Source: Pseudomonadota bacterium | Lineage (GTDB): Bacteria > Pseudomonadota > Alphaproteobacteria > Rhizobiales > Devosiaceae | DNA length: 6,480 nt | NCBI GenBank assembly: GCA_023433775.1 | Contig: JAEYTY010000095.1 | Span: 1-6,480, forward strand | Direction of reading: 5' to 3' | Shown: positions 1 through 5,291 of the stretch, piece after piece | Numbering within the stretch: position 1 is the stretch's first letter | How the letters are laid out: the number at the start of each line of letters is the position of its first letter | The notes under the pieces: generated by a model | Seen by the model: the letters and a program-made list of their open reading frames with translations, nothing else | The model's database searches: none | Told to the model about the DNA's origin: nothing | Program-made: the position numbers and the translations under genes

Positions 1-351
1 GACCGGCAGCGGCAGGTGGCGCTGAATGAACTGGGCGGGTTTGACGATAAGGTGCGCAAGGACGTGTTTGCGCGACGTACGGAAAACCAGTGGCATATCG
101 ACTGGTTCGTCCGGGCGCTGAACTATCGCTATGAAAGCTATGCCTTCGCGCTGGACCATCTGCTGGTGGAAACTCCGCATGAACAATCCATGGCGGTGGA
201 TGAATCGTTGCGGCGGATGCGGCCCTGGGTCGATCGGGCCAACCGCGGGGATTTCTGCTCGGGTGCCAGCAGCACGGGCCGGCACAGCATCACCATACCG
301 TCACGCTTCCAGACTATGGTGCGCGACAGCGAAGTTGTGGTGCAGAAATAA
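1..351 (+). CDS. Hypothetical protein, C-terminal part (5' end outside window)
   Basis: The reading frame is open from base 1 and ends at TAA 349-351, giving 116 visible codons. A GTG at 16 lies inside the frame, but there is no ribosome binding site that would make it a real start, so I treat the gene as cut by the window edge. The visible part is soluble and charged. It has a Trp/Tyr/Phe-rich stretch (QWHIDWFVRALNYRYESYAF) followed by a probable amphipathic helix, and a C-terminal segment with one Cys (DFCSGASS) and a short hydrophobic, beta-like end. No membrane segment is visible. I do not recognise the family. The stop lies only 9 bases before the ATG of the chromate transporter gene, so the two may be co-transcribed, but I see no functional link. 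Confidence 0.7.
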   Translation, partial: DRQRQVALNELGGFDDKVRKDVFARRTENQWHIDWFVRALNYRYESYAFALDHLLVETPHEQSMAVDESLRRMRPWVDRANRGDFCSGASSTGRHSITIPSRFQTMVRDSEVVVQK

Positions 352-360
352 GCGCCTGAA

Positions 361-1587
361 ATGCGGAGGGGCACGAGTTTGAGCCGGGCCGATTCTGAAA
401 AAAGTCGCCCCGCCGGGTCTGCTGGCGAGGTCTTTTGGGCCTTCCTCAAACTTGGTCTCACCAGCTTTGGTGGCCCGATTGCCCACCTTGGATATTTCCG
501 CGACGAATTGGTGACCCGGCGGCGCTGGATCGATGAAGCGGGCTATGCCGATCTTGTGGCGCTCTGCCAGTTCCTGCCAGGGCCAGCGTCAAGCCAGGTC
601 GGGTTCGGGCTTGGCCTGTTGCGGGCCGGGCCATTGGGGGCAATGGCCGCATGGGTCGGGTTCACCCTCCCATCGGCGCTGCTCCTGCTGGCCTTTGCCT
701 TTGGCGCCTCGATGCTGGATGGTCCGCTGGCCGCAGGTGTGCTGCATGGATTGAAGCTCGTAGCCGTGGCGGTGGTCGCACAGGCCGTGTTCGGCATGGC
801 CAAAAGCCTGACGCCGGACAAGGAGCGCGCGGCAATTGCGGTAGGGGCTGCAGCCCTGATGTTGCTTGGCTGTTCCGTCGGCCAGATCGCAGCCATCATT
901 CTGGGCGGGCTGGCCGGATTGCTGTTGCAGGACCGGGCCGGGGGCCATGAGCCTGCCCAGGACATGCATAAGCCGGTGTCACGGAGTTTTGGCATCGCGG
1001 CTCTGATTGCTTTTGCGCTGCTGCTGGCGGGGCTGCCGATCCTGGCCGGTGCGCTGGACGGCCTGGCGCTGTTCGATGCCTTTTATCGCGCCGGTGCGCT
1101 GGTCTTTGGCGGCGGCCATGTCGTGCTGCCCTTGCTCGATGCCGAAATTGTCGGGCGCGGCTGGATGGGGCCGGATACGTTTCTGGCCGGCTATGGCGCG
1201 GCGCAGGCGGTCCCCGGACCACTCTTCACGTTTGCTGCTTTTCTCGGTGCGGCTGGCTCGCAGGCGCCTAATGGTGTCTTCGGCGCTGCCATCGCGCTGG
1301 TTGCGATCTTCCTGCCCGGATTTCTGTTGCTGGTCGGCGTTTTGCCGTTCTGGAACCGGTTCCGGCAACGGCCGCGCGCCCGGGCGGCGATGCTGGGTGC
1401 CAATGCCGCCGTGGTCGGCTTGCTCGGCGCGGCGCTTTATGACCCGGTTTTCACCAGCGCCGTGCTGTCGCCGCTCGACTTCGTGCTGGCGCTGGCCGGT
1501 TTTGTAGCGCTGGTGATGTGGAAGTTGCCGCCCTGGATGGTGGTGATTGCGCTGGCGTTGGCCGGAGGCGCAGGGGCGATGCTCTAG
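361..1587 (+). CDS. chrA: Chromate transporter ChrA (CHR family, two-domain type)
   Basis: This is an inner-membrane carrier of the CHR family, whose studied members export chromate from the cytoplasm. At 408 residues it has the length of the two-domain form, and both halves carry the family signatures. The N-terminal half has SFGGP at residues 35-39, a GYFRDELV segment and LPGP at 72-75. The C-terminal half has FGGGHVVLP at 249-257 and a VPGP motif at 284-287. Most of the rest is hydrophobic Ala/Leu/Gly-rich segments consistent with about ten or more membrane spans. A charged linker (about residues 190-205) divides the two halves. The start is uncertain: ATG 361 lacks a good upstream ribosome binding site, whereas an in-frame TTG at 379 has GGAGGGG 7 bases ahead and would give 402 residues. 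No chrB regulator gene lies within the window. Real substrate specificity (chromate, sulfate or another anion) cannot be read from sequence. Confidence 0.95.
   Translation: MRRGTSLSRADSEKSRPAGSAGEVFWAFLKLGLTSFGGPIAHLGYFRDELVTRRRWIDEAGYADLVALCQFLPGPASSQVGFGLGLLRAGPLGAMAAWVGFTLPSALLLLAFAFGASMLDGPLAAGVLHGLKLVAVAVVAQAVFGMAKSLTPDKERAAIAVGAAALMLLGCSVGQIAAIILGGLAGLLLQDRAGGHEPAQDMHKPVSRSFGIAALIAFALLLAGLPILAGALDGLALFDAFYRAGALVFGGGHVVLPLLDAEIVGRGWMGPDTFLAGYGAAQAVPGPLFTFAAFLGAAGSQAPNGVFGAAIALVAIFLPGFLLLVGVLPFWNRFRQRPRARAAMLGANAAVVGLLGAALYDPVFTSAVLSPLDFVLALAGFVALVMWKLPPWMVVIALALAGGAGAML
365..371 (+). promoter_or_regulatory. Shine-Dalgarno GGAGGGG favouring TTG 379 as chrA start
   Basis: GGAGGGG at 365-371 is followed by a 7-base spacer and then TTG 379-381, which is in frame with chrA. 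Because the motif lies just inside the reading frame that starts at ATG 361, it supports the later start. The bases before ATG 361 hold no comparable motif. Confidence 0.5.
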
Positions 1588-1626
1588 CGGTTGCCCTGCG
1601 TGCGGAAGATCCGTGGCCCTGTGCTG

Positions 1627-1661
1627 TTCACACATTATTAATGCCTGTGTCCAAGTATAAA
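1627..1661 (+). promoter_or_regulatory. Possible promoter region for the 1715-2428 gene (weak)
   Basis: This AT-rich patch stands out in the otherwise GC-rich gap between chrA and the next plus-strand gene. It contains a TATAAA at 1656-1661 that could serve as a -10 element, but no good -35 hexamer sits 16-18 bases upstream; TTCACA at 1627-1632 is 23 bases away. ACACA (1630-1634) and TGTGT (1646-1650) form a small dyad around it. The call rests on composition and position only. Confidence 0.2.
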
Positions 1662-1691
1662 AATCCAGCGCTCTCAATTTGATGCTGGATT
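1662..1691 (+). repeat. 8-bp perfect inverted repeat upstream of the 1715-2428 gene
   Basis: AATCCAGC at 1662-1669 and GCTGGATT at 1684-1691 are perfect inverted copies separated by 14 bases. The repeat ends 9 bases before the GGAGG ribosome binding site at 1701-1705. It has no T-run after it, so it is a poor terminator for chrA. It could be a leader hairpin or an operator for the following gene. Confidence 0.5.
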
Positions 1692-1700
1692 ATCCCCGGG

Positions 1701-1705
1701 GGAGG
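1701..1705 (+). promoter_or_regulatory. Shine-Dalgarno GGAGG setting the start at ATG 1715
   Basis: GGAGG at 1701-1705 (within GGGGGAGGAA) lies 9 bases ahead of ATG 1715. This makes 1715 a better start than the in-frame TTG 1679 or ATG 1682, which would lie on or in the inverted repeat and lack a ribosome binding site. Confidence 0.75.
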
Positions 1706-1714
1706 AACCCTGAC

Positions 1715-2428
1715 ATGGACGCCATTTCCGGTCGTATTGCTGCAGGACTTGCTGCGCAGAAGAACAGCGCGGCGACGATTTCTGGCATGTTGAACCGAGG
1801 GGATTCCACTCCTGCCGAGGAAACCGCCACCGTTGAAAGCCCCGCGGTTATCAAGACGATTTCCTCTGAAGATGGAGGGAGCGATCGCACCGCCTGGAAC
1901 AAGCTGCTTGAAGAGCGCGGCTATGGGAACCTTGTCGGGATGTCGGGCGAAGAGCGCAGTGAGCGCGTCGAGGCCTATTTCAACGATGTAAGGCAGCGGA
2001 TGCAAATCACTGGCGAATTGCGGCTTATGAAGTTTGCCCGGAACAATTTGGCGGAGAATGAGCGCATCTATGCCAAGATGAGCGCCAGCGAGCCTGTGCC
2101 GGCAAAAGAACTGAAGGGCGAGGAACTTGAGGCGGCGTTCAAGCTGATGGACAAGCTGGGTATTGCGCGCAGCACCTTCGGACATGACACCTCAATTTTC
2201 GTGAATGAAGGCACGCGCTACATTTTCCACCGAGATGGACGGCTGGAAGCCCATGATGCCGAAATAGCACCGAGCCAGGAGGAAAAGACACTGTGGCTCA
2301 GCAACTATTCCGAGCAGATCAGGCTTGGTAGAGCGGATCAAAGCGGCTTGCAGGCCGAATATGATGCGCTGACCAGCCGCATCGATGCGGCTAAGGCCGT
2401 GTTGTTCAAGGACCGTTCACCCGCCTGA
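1715..2428 (+). CDS. Hypothetical protein of unknown function
   Basis: This encodes 237 residues from ATG 1715 to TGA 2426-2428, with a strong ribosome binding site. I do not recognise the family. There is no signal peptide and no membrane segment, so a cytoplasmic or otherwise soluble product is likely. The first 55 or so residues (MDAISGRIAAGLAAQKNSAA at the start, then a Ser/Thr/Glu/Pro-rich stretch) look flexible. The middle, about 60-155, is rich in Glu, Arg, Lys and Leu and probably helical. A short segment around residues 160-185 (HDTSIFVNEGTRYIFHRDGR) looks like beta hairpins, and the C-terminus returns to charged helix. No cysteine is seen. Sampled lines run about 52-60% GC, clearly lower than chrA (about 70% in a sampled line). 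It stands alone between chrA (127-base gap) and the convergent Nudix gene. Acquisition by transfer or simply weaker codon bias could explain its composition. Confidence 0.8.
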   Translation: MDAISGRIAAGLAAQKNSAATISGMLNRGDSTPAEETATVESPAVIKTISSEDGGSDRTAWNKLLEERGYGNLVGMSGEERSERVEAYFNDVRQRMQITGELRLMKFARNNLAENERIYAKMSASEPVPAKELKGEELEAAFKLMDKLGIARSTFGHDTSIFVNEGTRYIFHRDGRLEAHDAEIAPSQEEKTLWLSNYSEQIRLGRADQSGLQAEYDALTSRIDAAKAVLFKDRSPA

Positions 2429-2434
2429 TTGGAT

Positions 2435-2451
2435 CTATTCGTTTAGAATAG
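2435..2451. terminator. Weak candidate bidirectional terminator between convergent genes
   Basis: CTATTC (2435-2440) and GAATAG (2446-2451) form a perfect 6-bp stem with a 5-base loop, 6 bases after the stop of the plus-strand gene and 27 bases past the stop of the Nudix gene. The stem is AT-rich and has no clear T-run on either side, so the call rests mostly on its position in the 50-base convergent gap. Confidence 0.25.
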
Positions 2452-2478
2452 CCAGTCACGCCTTGCGGTATTTCCGGC

Positions 2479-3045
2479 CTATGCGGTGATGCTGCGGAGT
2501 CGGCCCATCGCCTTTGGCGAGATGTCTGCAAGCTGATCGATGGGCGCCCAGCGGGCGGCGTGGACTTCTTCGAGTTGGGCGACCAGCGGCAGGGCCGGGT
2601 CGGCGATGAAGAGATATTGCAGGTCGTGATGGATATGCGGCGGCTCGTTACGTGACGGCTTGCCGGGCACGTCATGGCTGTCGATGACAAAGGGCAGGTC
2701 GCCGCCCTTGTGCCATGGGTGGAGGGTAGCGTTCTGGACGCCGGTTTCCTCCACGGCCTCGCGCATAGCCGAGAGGTGGAAGAATTCAGCCGGCTCGTAA
2801 TGCCCGCCCGGCTGGAGCCAGCGGCCAATAGTGACGTGATCGATCAGCAGGGTCTGGCGATGGTCAGGCGAAAGCACGATGGCGCTGGTGGTGACATGGC
2901 CGGGGAATGTGGTGCGCTGATCGAGGGCATGACCTTGCTCCATCTGCCAGCGGAGGAGTGACAGGTGTTCGCCCGGCGCGGCGACCTCCGAAAGATAGCG
3001 CGAGACGGCAGTGGCGAGGGCAGCGGAGAAGGTTTCGGGGGTCAT
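2479..3045 (-). CDS. Nudix hydrolase
   Basis: This 188-residue cytoplasmic hydrolase belongs to the Nudix superfamily, which cleaves nucleoside diphosphates linked to another group (X) with help from a divalent metal. The Nudix box is perfect at residues 81-103: G81, then E87 after five residues, then R95-E96 after seven, then E99-E100, G102 and V103. The E96/E99/E100 glutamates are the expected metal ligands. The preceding strand (SAIVLSPDHRQTLLIDH, then GRWLQPGGH) fits the domain's beta-sheet entry into the box. About 50 residues precede the core and form a helical N-terminal extension (residues 1-45). The ATG at 3043-3045 has no strong ribosome binding site. The gene follows the DUF1254 gene by 73 bases, a gap filled with an unusual repeat, and may be read from the same transcript or from its own promoter. 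The substrate cannot be assigned. Confidence 0.93.
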   Translation of the reverse strand: MTPETFSAALATAVSRYLSEVAAPGEHLSLLRWQMEQGHALDQRTTFPGHVTTSAIVLSPDHRQTLLIDHVTIGRWLQPGGHYEPAEFFHLSAMREAVEETGVQNATLHPWHKGGDLPFVIDSHDVPGKPSRNEPPHIHHDLQYLFIADPALPLVAQLEEVHAARWAPIDQLADISPKAMGRLRSITA

Positions 3046-3055
3046 GCGTGCAACG

Positions 3056-3112
3056 TCTATAACTCACAAACAGCGGCTTTCATGAGCTATAGAACTGCTT
3101 TCTATAACTCAC
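3056..3112. repeat. Three alternating copies of a TGAGTTATAGA motif ahead of the Nudix gene
   Basis: TCTATAACTCAC occurs exactly at 3056-3067 and again at 3101-3112. Between them, TGAGCTATAGA at 3083-3093 is the inverted form with one base changed. The middle copy pairs with the right copy to make a 12-bp stem (3083-3094 with 3100-3111) around a 5-base loop; in minus-strand RNA the one odd position is a G-U pair. It could instead pair with the left copy across a longer loop. The hairpin begins 7 bases after the DUF1254 stop and the last copy ends 10 bases before the Nudix start. No T-run follows, so a simple terminator is unlikely. An operator with repeated half-sites, an mRNA-processing hairpin or alternative leader structures are all possible. 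Confidence 0.6.
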
Positions 3113-3118
3113 GCTTGC

Positions 3119-3664
3119 TCAGTTCCTTGGCCCGCAGGTGATTTTGGAGAGTTCCTGCTCGAAGCGTTTGCGCATGACCTGGTGGGGTGGGGAGAGGCGG
3201 ACGAGGATGAAGAGCTTGTCGGAGCGGGATTCGACGACGAGCAGGCCTTCGGCAATGTCGATCTGCTGCTGGGCGAGGAGGCGGGTCTGGTCGGCGTTGA
3301 AAATGCCGAGCTCGACAGTTTGGCCGATGCCGTCGCGATTGGTGGTCGAATAGGTGACGATGCCAGCGGAGTTGAAGATGGCGAGGGACCAGAAGGCATC
3401 GGGCAGGACGCCGCTGAGAAAGGCAGGGCCATCGGCGAGATCGACCTGGCAAATGCCATAGGCCAGCAGGGGATCGAGGCGCAGCGGATTGGGTTCGCCC
3501 GGCGCGACCTGCGGCAGGATGAGCATTTTGTTTTTGGCGTCGAGCTCGGCAATGCGCGTCCATGCTGTTTCGTCGGCCAGCATGGGCAGGGTGAGAATGG
3601 CGACGATATGGATGATGCCGCCGAGGAGCAGGCCGCCGATGACATAGAGCAGGGTGCGGATCAT
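3119..3664 (-). CDS. DUF1254-type membrane-anchored protein
   Basis: This encodes 181 residues. Residues 3-28 form one hydrophobic, Gly/Leu/Ile-rich membrane segment at the N-terminus; the rest should lie outside the inner membrane, in the periplasm. The soluble part carries features I associate with DUF1254: LDP at 63-65, YGICQVDLADGP at 69-80 and FWSLAIFN at 91-98, followed by predicted beta strands. The ATG at 3662-3664 overlaps the TGA stop of the DUF1214 gene in an ATGA, and GGAG (plus-strand CTCC at 3672-3675) sits 7 bases upstream, so the two are very probably translationally coupled. In larger proteins DUF1254 and DUF1214 occur fused in that order; here they are separate genes in reverse order, which suggests that the products form a complex. 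The biochemical role is unknown. The family assignment is from memory of motifs, not a search. Confidence 0.85.
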   Translation of the reverse strand: MIRTLLYVIGGLLLGGIIHIVAILTLPMLADETAWTRIAELDAKNKMLILPQVAPGEPNPLRLDPLLAYGICQVDLADGPAFLSGVLPDAFWSLAIFNSAGIVTYSTTNRDGIGQTVELGIFNADQTRLLAQQQIDIAEGLLVVESRSDKLFILVRLSPPHQVMRKRFEQELSKITCGPRN

Positions 3665-4236
3665 GCGCAGTCTCCGCGCGTGATCGAGGGCATGGTCGTG
3701 TCATCGCCACCGAAGCCAGAAAAGGCGGTGGTGTCGTAGAGGTTGATGACGAGATGGAATGACCCAGCGCCGGTCAGCTCGTACCAATTGCCTGTCGCAA
3801 GGCGTGTGCCGATATTGATGTGCATGGCGCCGTCGTCAGCCCGGACGAGATCGCTGGAGCGAAGGGATGGATTTGTTCCCGGCGCGGCAAGGCTCACCCA
3901 ATCATCATCGACGGCTGAGAGTGTCCAGAAGGACGAGATGGGCACATGGCCATCGAGCCGATAGGCGCAGGCGAGATCGAGTGACAGGCCGGCGCTGTCG
4001 GTATGGGCGACAAATTGCAGGCCCTCGGCACGGCCCAGCTGCAAGGCGGCCTCGCGGGCGAGATGGCCGCGCGTATAGGGATTGGGATCGGGCGCGCCCA
4101 CATCGGGCCATGCGGTCCACGGGCCGATCTCGGCCGCGCCGAACAGCCTGCCATCGGTCAAGGCATAATAGCTGAGGCCAAAGCCGACCCCGAGGGCGAC
4201 AACAATCAGCAGAAGCAGGCGGAGGACAAAACGCAC
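3661..4236 (-). CDS. DUF1214-type membrane-anchored protein
   Basis: This encodes 191 residues starting at a GTG (plus-strand CAC, 4234-4236). The start fits because it places the hydrophobic anchor (residues 3-25, Leu/Val/Gly-rich) at the very N-terminus, although the ribosome binding site is only a weak GAAAAG. An in-frame CTG at 4243-4245 is a possible alternative. The remainder is probably periplasmic and shows GPWTAWP at 38-44, NPYTR at 52-56, the sequence LGRAEGLQF at 67-75, and a SSFWTLSAVD block at 101-110 that resembles the core of DUF1214. A beta-rich end (NWYELTGAGSFHLVINLYD) agrees with the fold of the family. It is the first gene of the pair and overlaps the DUF1254 gene by 4 bases. 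No catalytic residues can be named. About 240 bases separate it from the porin gene and its terminator, so it probably has its own promoter, which I could not locate. Confidence 0.85.
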   Translation of the reverse strand: MRFVLRLLLLIVVALGVGFGLSYYALTDGRLFGAAEIGPWTAWPDVGAPDPNPYTRGHLAREAALQLGRAEGLQFVAHTDSAGLSLDLACAYRLDGHVPISSFWTLSAVDDDWVSLAAPGTNPSLRSSDLVRADDGAMHINIGTRLATGNWYELTGAGSFHLVINLYDTTAFSGFGGDDTTMPSITRGDCA

Positions 4237-4436
4237 TGGGCTCAGCTTTTCTGCAAAAGGGGCATGGGCGGCTGGACCGGCTGCGTTGCGGATAGGTTAG
4301 GCTTGTAGCAATCGGGGGGGCAGGGTGGAAGCCGGTTTATGGGGCTAACCGCGTGCAGAGCGGGCCGCGGAAGACATTGGGCGCGTCATTGGGCCAGTAC
4401 GGGCAGAGTTTGTGGCGCGCTGCGGCTGAAGCAAAC
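4237..4436. other. Intergenic stretch with no feature identified
   Basis: These 200 GC-rich bases lie between the porin terminator and the DUF1214 start. A promoter for the DUF pair is expected here, but no convincing -35/-10 pair could be found on the minus strand. A run of seven G at about 4314-4320 and two close copies of CATTGGGC near 4375-4395 are the only local oddities. No tRNA or conserved RNA is seen. Confidence 0.4.
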
Positions 4437-4466
4437 CGATAGGGCGGCCACCGGGCCGCCCTATCG
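4437..4466 (-). terminator. Rho-independent terminator of the outer-membrane protein gene
   Basis: A perfect 13-bp, GC-rich stem pairs 4437-4449 with 4454-4466 around a 4-base loop. It begins 13 bases after the TAA of the outer-membrane protein gene. Read on the minus strand, the stem is followed by GGTTTGCTTC, a short and imperfect T-tract. Stem strength and position make this the clearest terminator in the window. It should insulate the DUF1214/DUF1254 genes from porin transcription. Confidence 0.85.
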
Positions 4467-4479
4467 CATGGAGATGGAT

Positions 4480-5175
4480 TTAGAAGTGGAAGTTAACGCC
4501 CACTTTTGCAGCGTGCACATGGGTCGAGATAGCGTAGCTATTCACAGCGCCCAGAGTGCCGACCGGGGCGGTGCCGCTGCCAAGATCCAGATATGAATAC
4601 TCTGCCTTGACAGAAATATTGTCCGTAACGGCGACTTCAACGCCGCCGCCAACCGTCCAGCCAATGCTGGTAAAATTGTGGGAGCCGGTGGTGCCGCCTA
4701 CGGCTGGCGTAACAGTGGCACGAATTCCGCCGGCGGCGAGACCGCCCGACACGAAGAACAGAACCTGGTCGACGGCATAACCAGCGCGACCTTTAACAGT
4801 GCCCATCCAGTCCACATTGCCGTTGCAGCTTAAGGCCGGCGCGCCATTGCAGGCGGTGCCGCCAGCAAGACCAGACCAAACCACGTCACCTTCGAGGCCG
4901 AGCACGAAGGAATCAAACTGCGAATTCACACCAACCGTGCCACCCAGAAGGCCACCACTGAGATTGGTAAGGTCAGTCAGACCATTGACCGAACCGACGG
5001 CACGTGACTGACCGGCGCCATACCCACCGGTCAAGCCGGCGTAGAAGCCCGACCAGTCAAAGCCTGCATCGGTATATGCCATGGCGCCGGGCTCATCAAT
5101 AATCAGCAGATCGGCGGCGCTGGCGACGGTTGTAAGCGCAGACAAGGCCGCGCAGGCGAGAACGAGTTTCTTCAT
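4480..5175 (-). CDS. Outer-membrane beta-barrel protein, Omp25/RopB-like
   Basis: This encodes 231 residues starting at the ATG read from 5175, chosen because AGGAGG lies 5 bases upstream and a textbook signal peptide follows; the 12-codon upstream extension in the same frame lacks both. Residues 1-20 (MKKLVLACAALSALTTVASA) form the signal peptide, with likely cleavage after ASA. The mature protein starts ADL and continues with FDWSGFYAGLTGGYGAG (39-55), the first strand typical of small 8-stranded outer-membrane proteins of Hyphomicrobiales such as Omp25 and RopB. Alternating Gly/aromatic strands follow, and the chain ends VGVNFHF with the terminal Phe recognised by the outer-membrane assembly machinery. 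Cys109 and Cys117 lie in a Gly/Asn-rich segment that should be a surface loop, where a disulfide could form. The role is structural or permeability-related; no specific substrate can be named. Transcription ends at the hairpin 13 bases downstream. Confidence 0.92.
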   Translation of the reverse strand: MKKLVLACAALSALTTVASAADLLIIDEPGAMAYTDAGFDWSGFYAGLTGGYGAGQSRAVGSVNGLTDLTNLSGGLLGGTVGVNSQFDSFVLGLEGDVVWSGLAGGTACNGAPALSCNGNVDWMGTVKGRAGYAVDQVLFFVSGGLAAGGIRATVTPAVGGTTGSHNFTSIGWTVGGGVEVAVTDNISVKAEYSYLDLGSGTAPVGTLGAVNSYAISTHVHAAKVGVNFHF

Positions 5176-5180
5176 AAGGG

Positions 5181-5186
5181 CCTCCT
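5181..5186 (-). promoter_or_regulatory. Shine-Dalgarno AGGAGG of the outer-membrane protein gene
   Basis: The plus-strand CCTCCT at 5181-5186 reads AGGAGG on the minus strand, 5 bases before the ATG at 5175-5173. It fixes this start over the ATG farther upstream at 5211 and predicts strong translation, as expected for an abundant porin-like protein. Confidence 0.85.
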
Positions 5187-5232
5187 GGAGTGCTCCATAA
5201 GGCAGTCGCATGAAATTAATAAATATGCGTAA

Positions 5233-5283
5233 ACAATAGAGTAACCATAAACTATTGTGATCGCGCGCAGCTACACAATAGTT
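5233..5283. repeat. Three alternating ACAATAG copies between the PBP1A and porin genes
   Basis: ACAATAG occurs at 5233-5239 and 5275-5281, with its inverse CTATTGT at 5252-5258. The right-hand pair extends to a perfect 10-bp inverted repeat (5250-5259 with 5274-5283) around a 14-base GC-rich loop. The left pair is a 7-bp stem with a 12-base loop, and both use the same middle copy. The 10-bp hairpin starts 8 bases after the PBP1A stop and is followed on the minus strand by TTATGGTTAC, so it may act as a weak terminator. It also lies 75-108 bases ahead of the porin start, where an operator is equally plausible. Confidence 0.6.
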
Positions 5284-5291
5284 CTGGCTGG

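Noticed and set aside
979..1677. Open frame of 232 codons on the minus strand opposite chrA
   Set aside because: It lies antisense to a clear ChrA coding sequence with all family motifs. Its product is Gln/Arg/His-rich low complexity, typical of a shadow frame in high-GC DNA.
1679..1714. Earlier start (TTG 1679 or ATG 1682) for the unknown gene
   Set aside because: No ribosome binding site precedes either codon, and both sit on or within the inverted repeat. ATG 1715 has GGAGG at proper spacing.
3083..3111. Ordinary rho-independent terminator after the DUF1254 gene
   Set aside because: The stem is AT-rich and is followed by TGAAAGCC on the minus strand with no T-run. The third motif copy suggests another role.
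3182..3739. Open frame of 185 codons on the plus strand across the DUF1254/DUF1214 junction
   Set aside because: It is antisense to two coupled genes with recognisable motifs. Its Asp/Glu/Gly-rich product has no fold features and there is no suitable ribosome binding site.
5152..5175. Lipoprotein signal (VLAC at residues 5-8 of the porin)
   Set aside because: The hydrophobic stretch before the Cys would be only a few residues, and Leu at the second lipobox position is atypical. Cleavage after ASA and the C-terminal Phe fit a beta-barrel.
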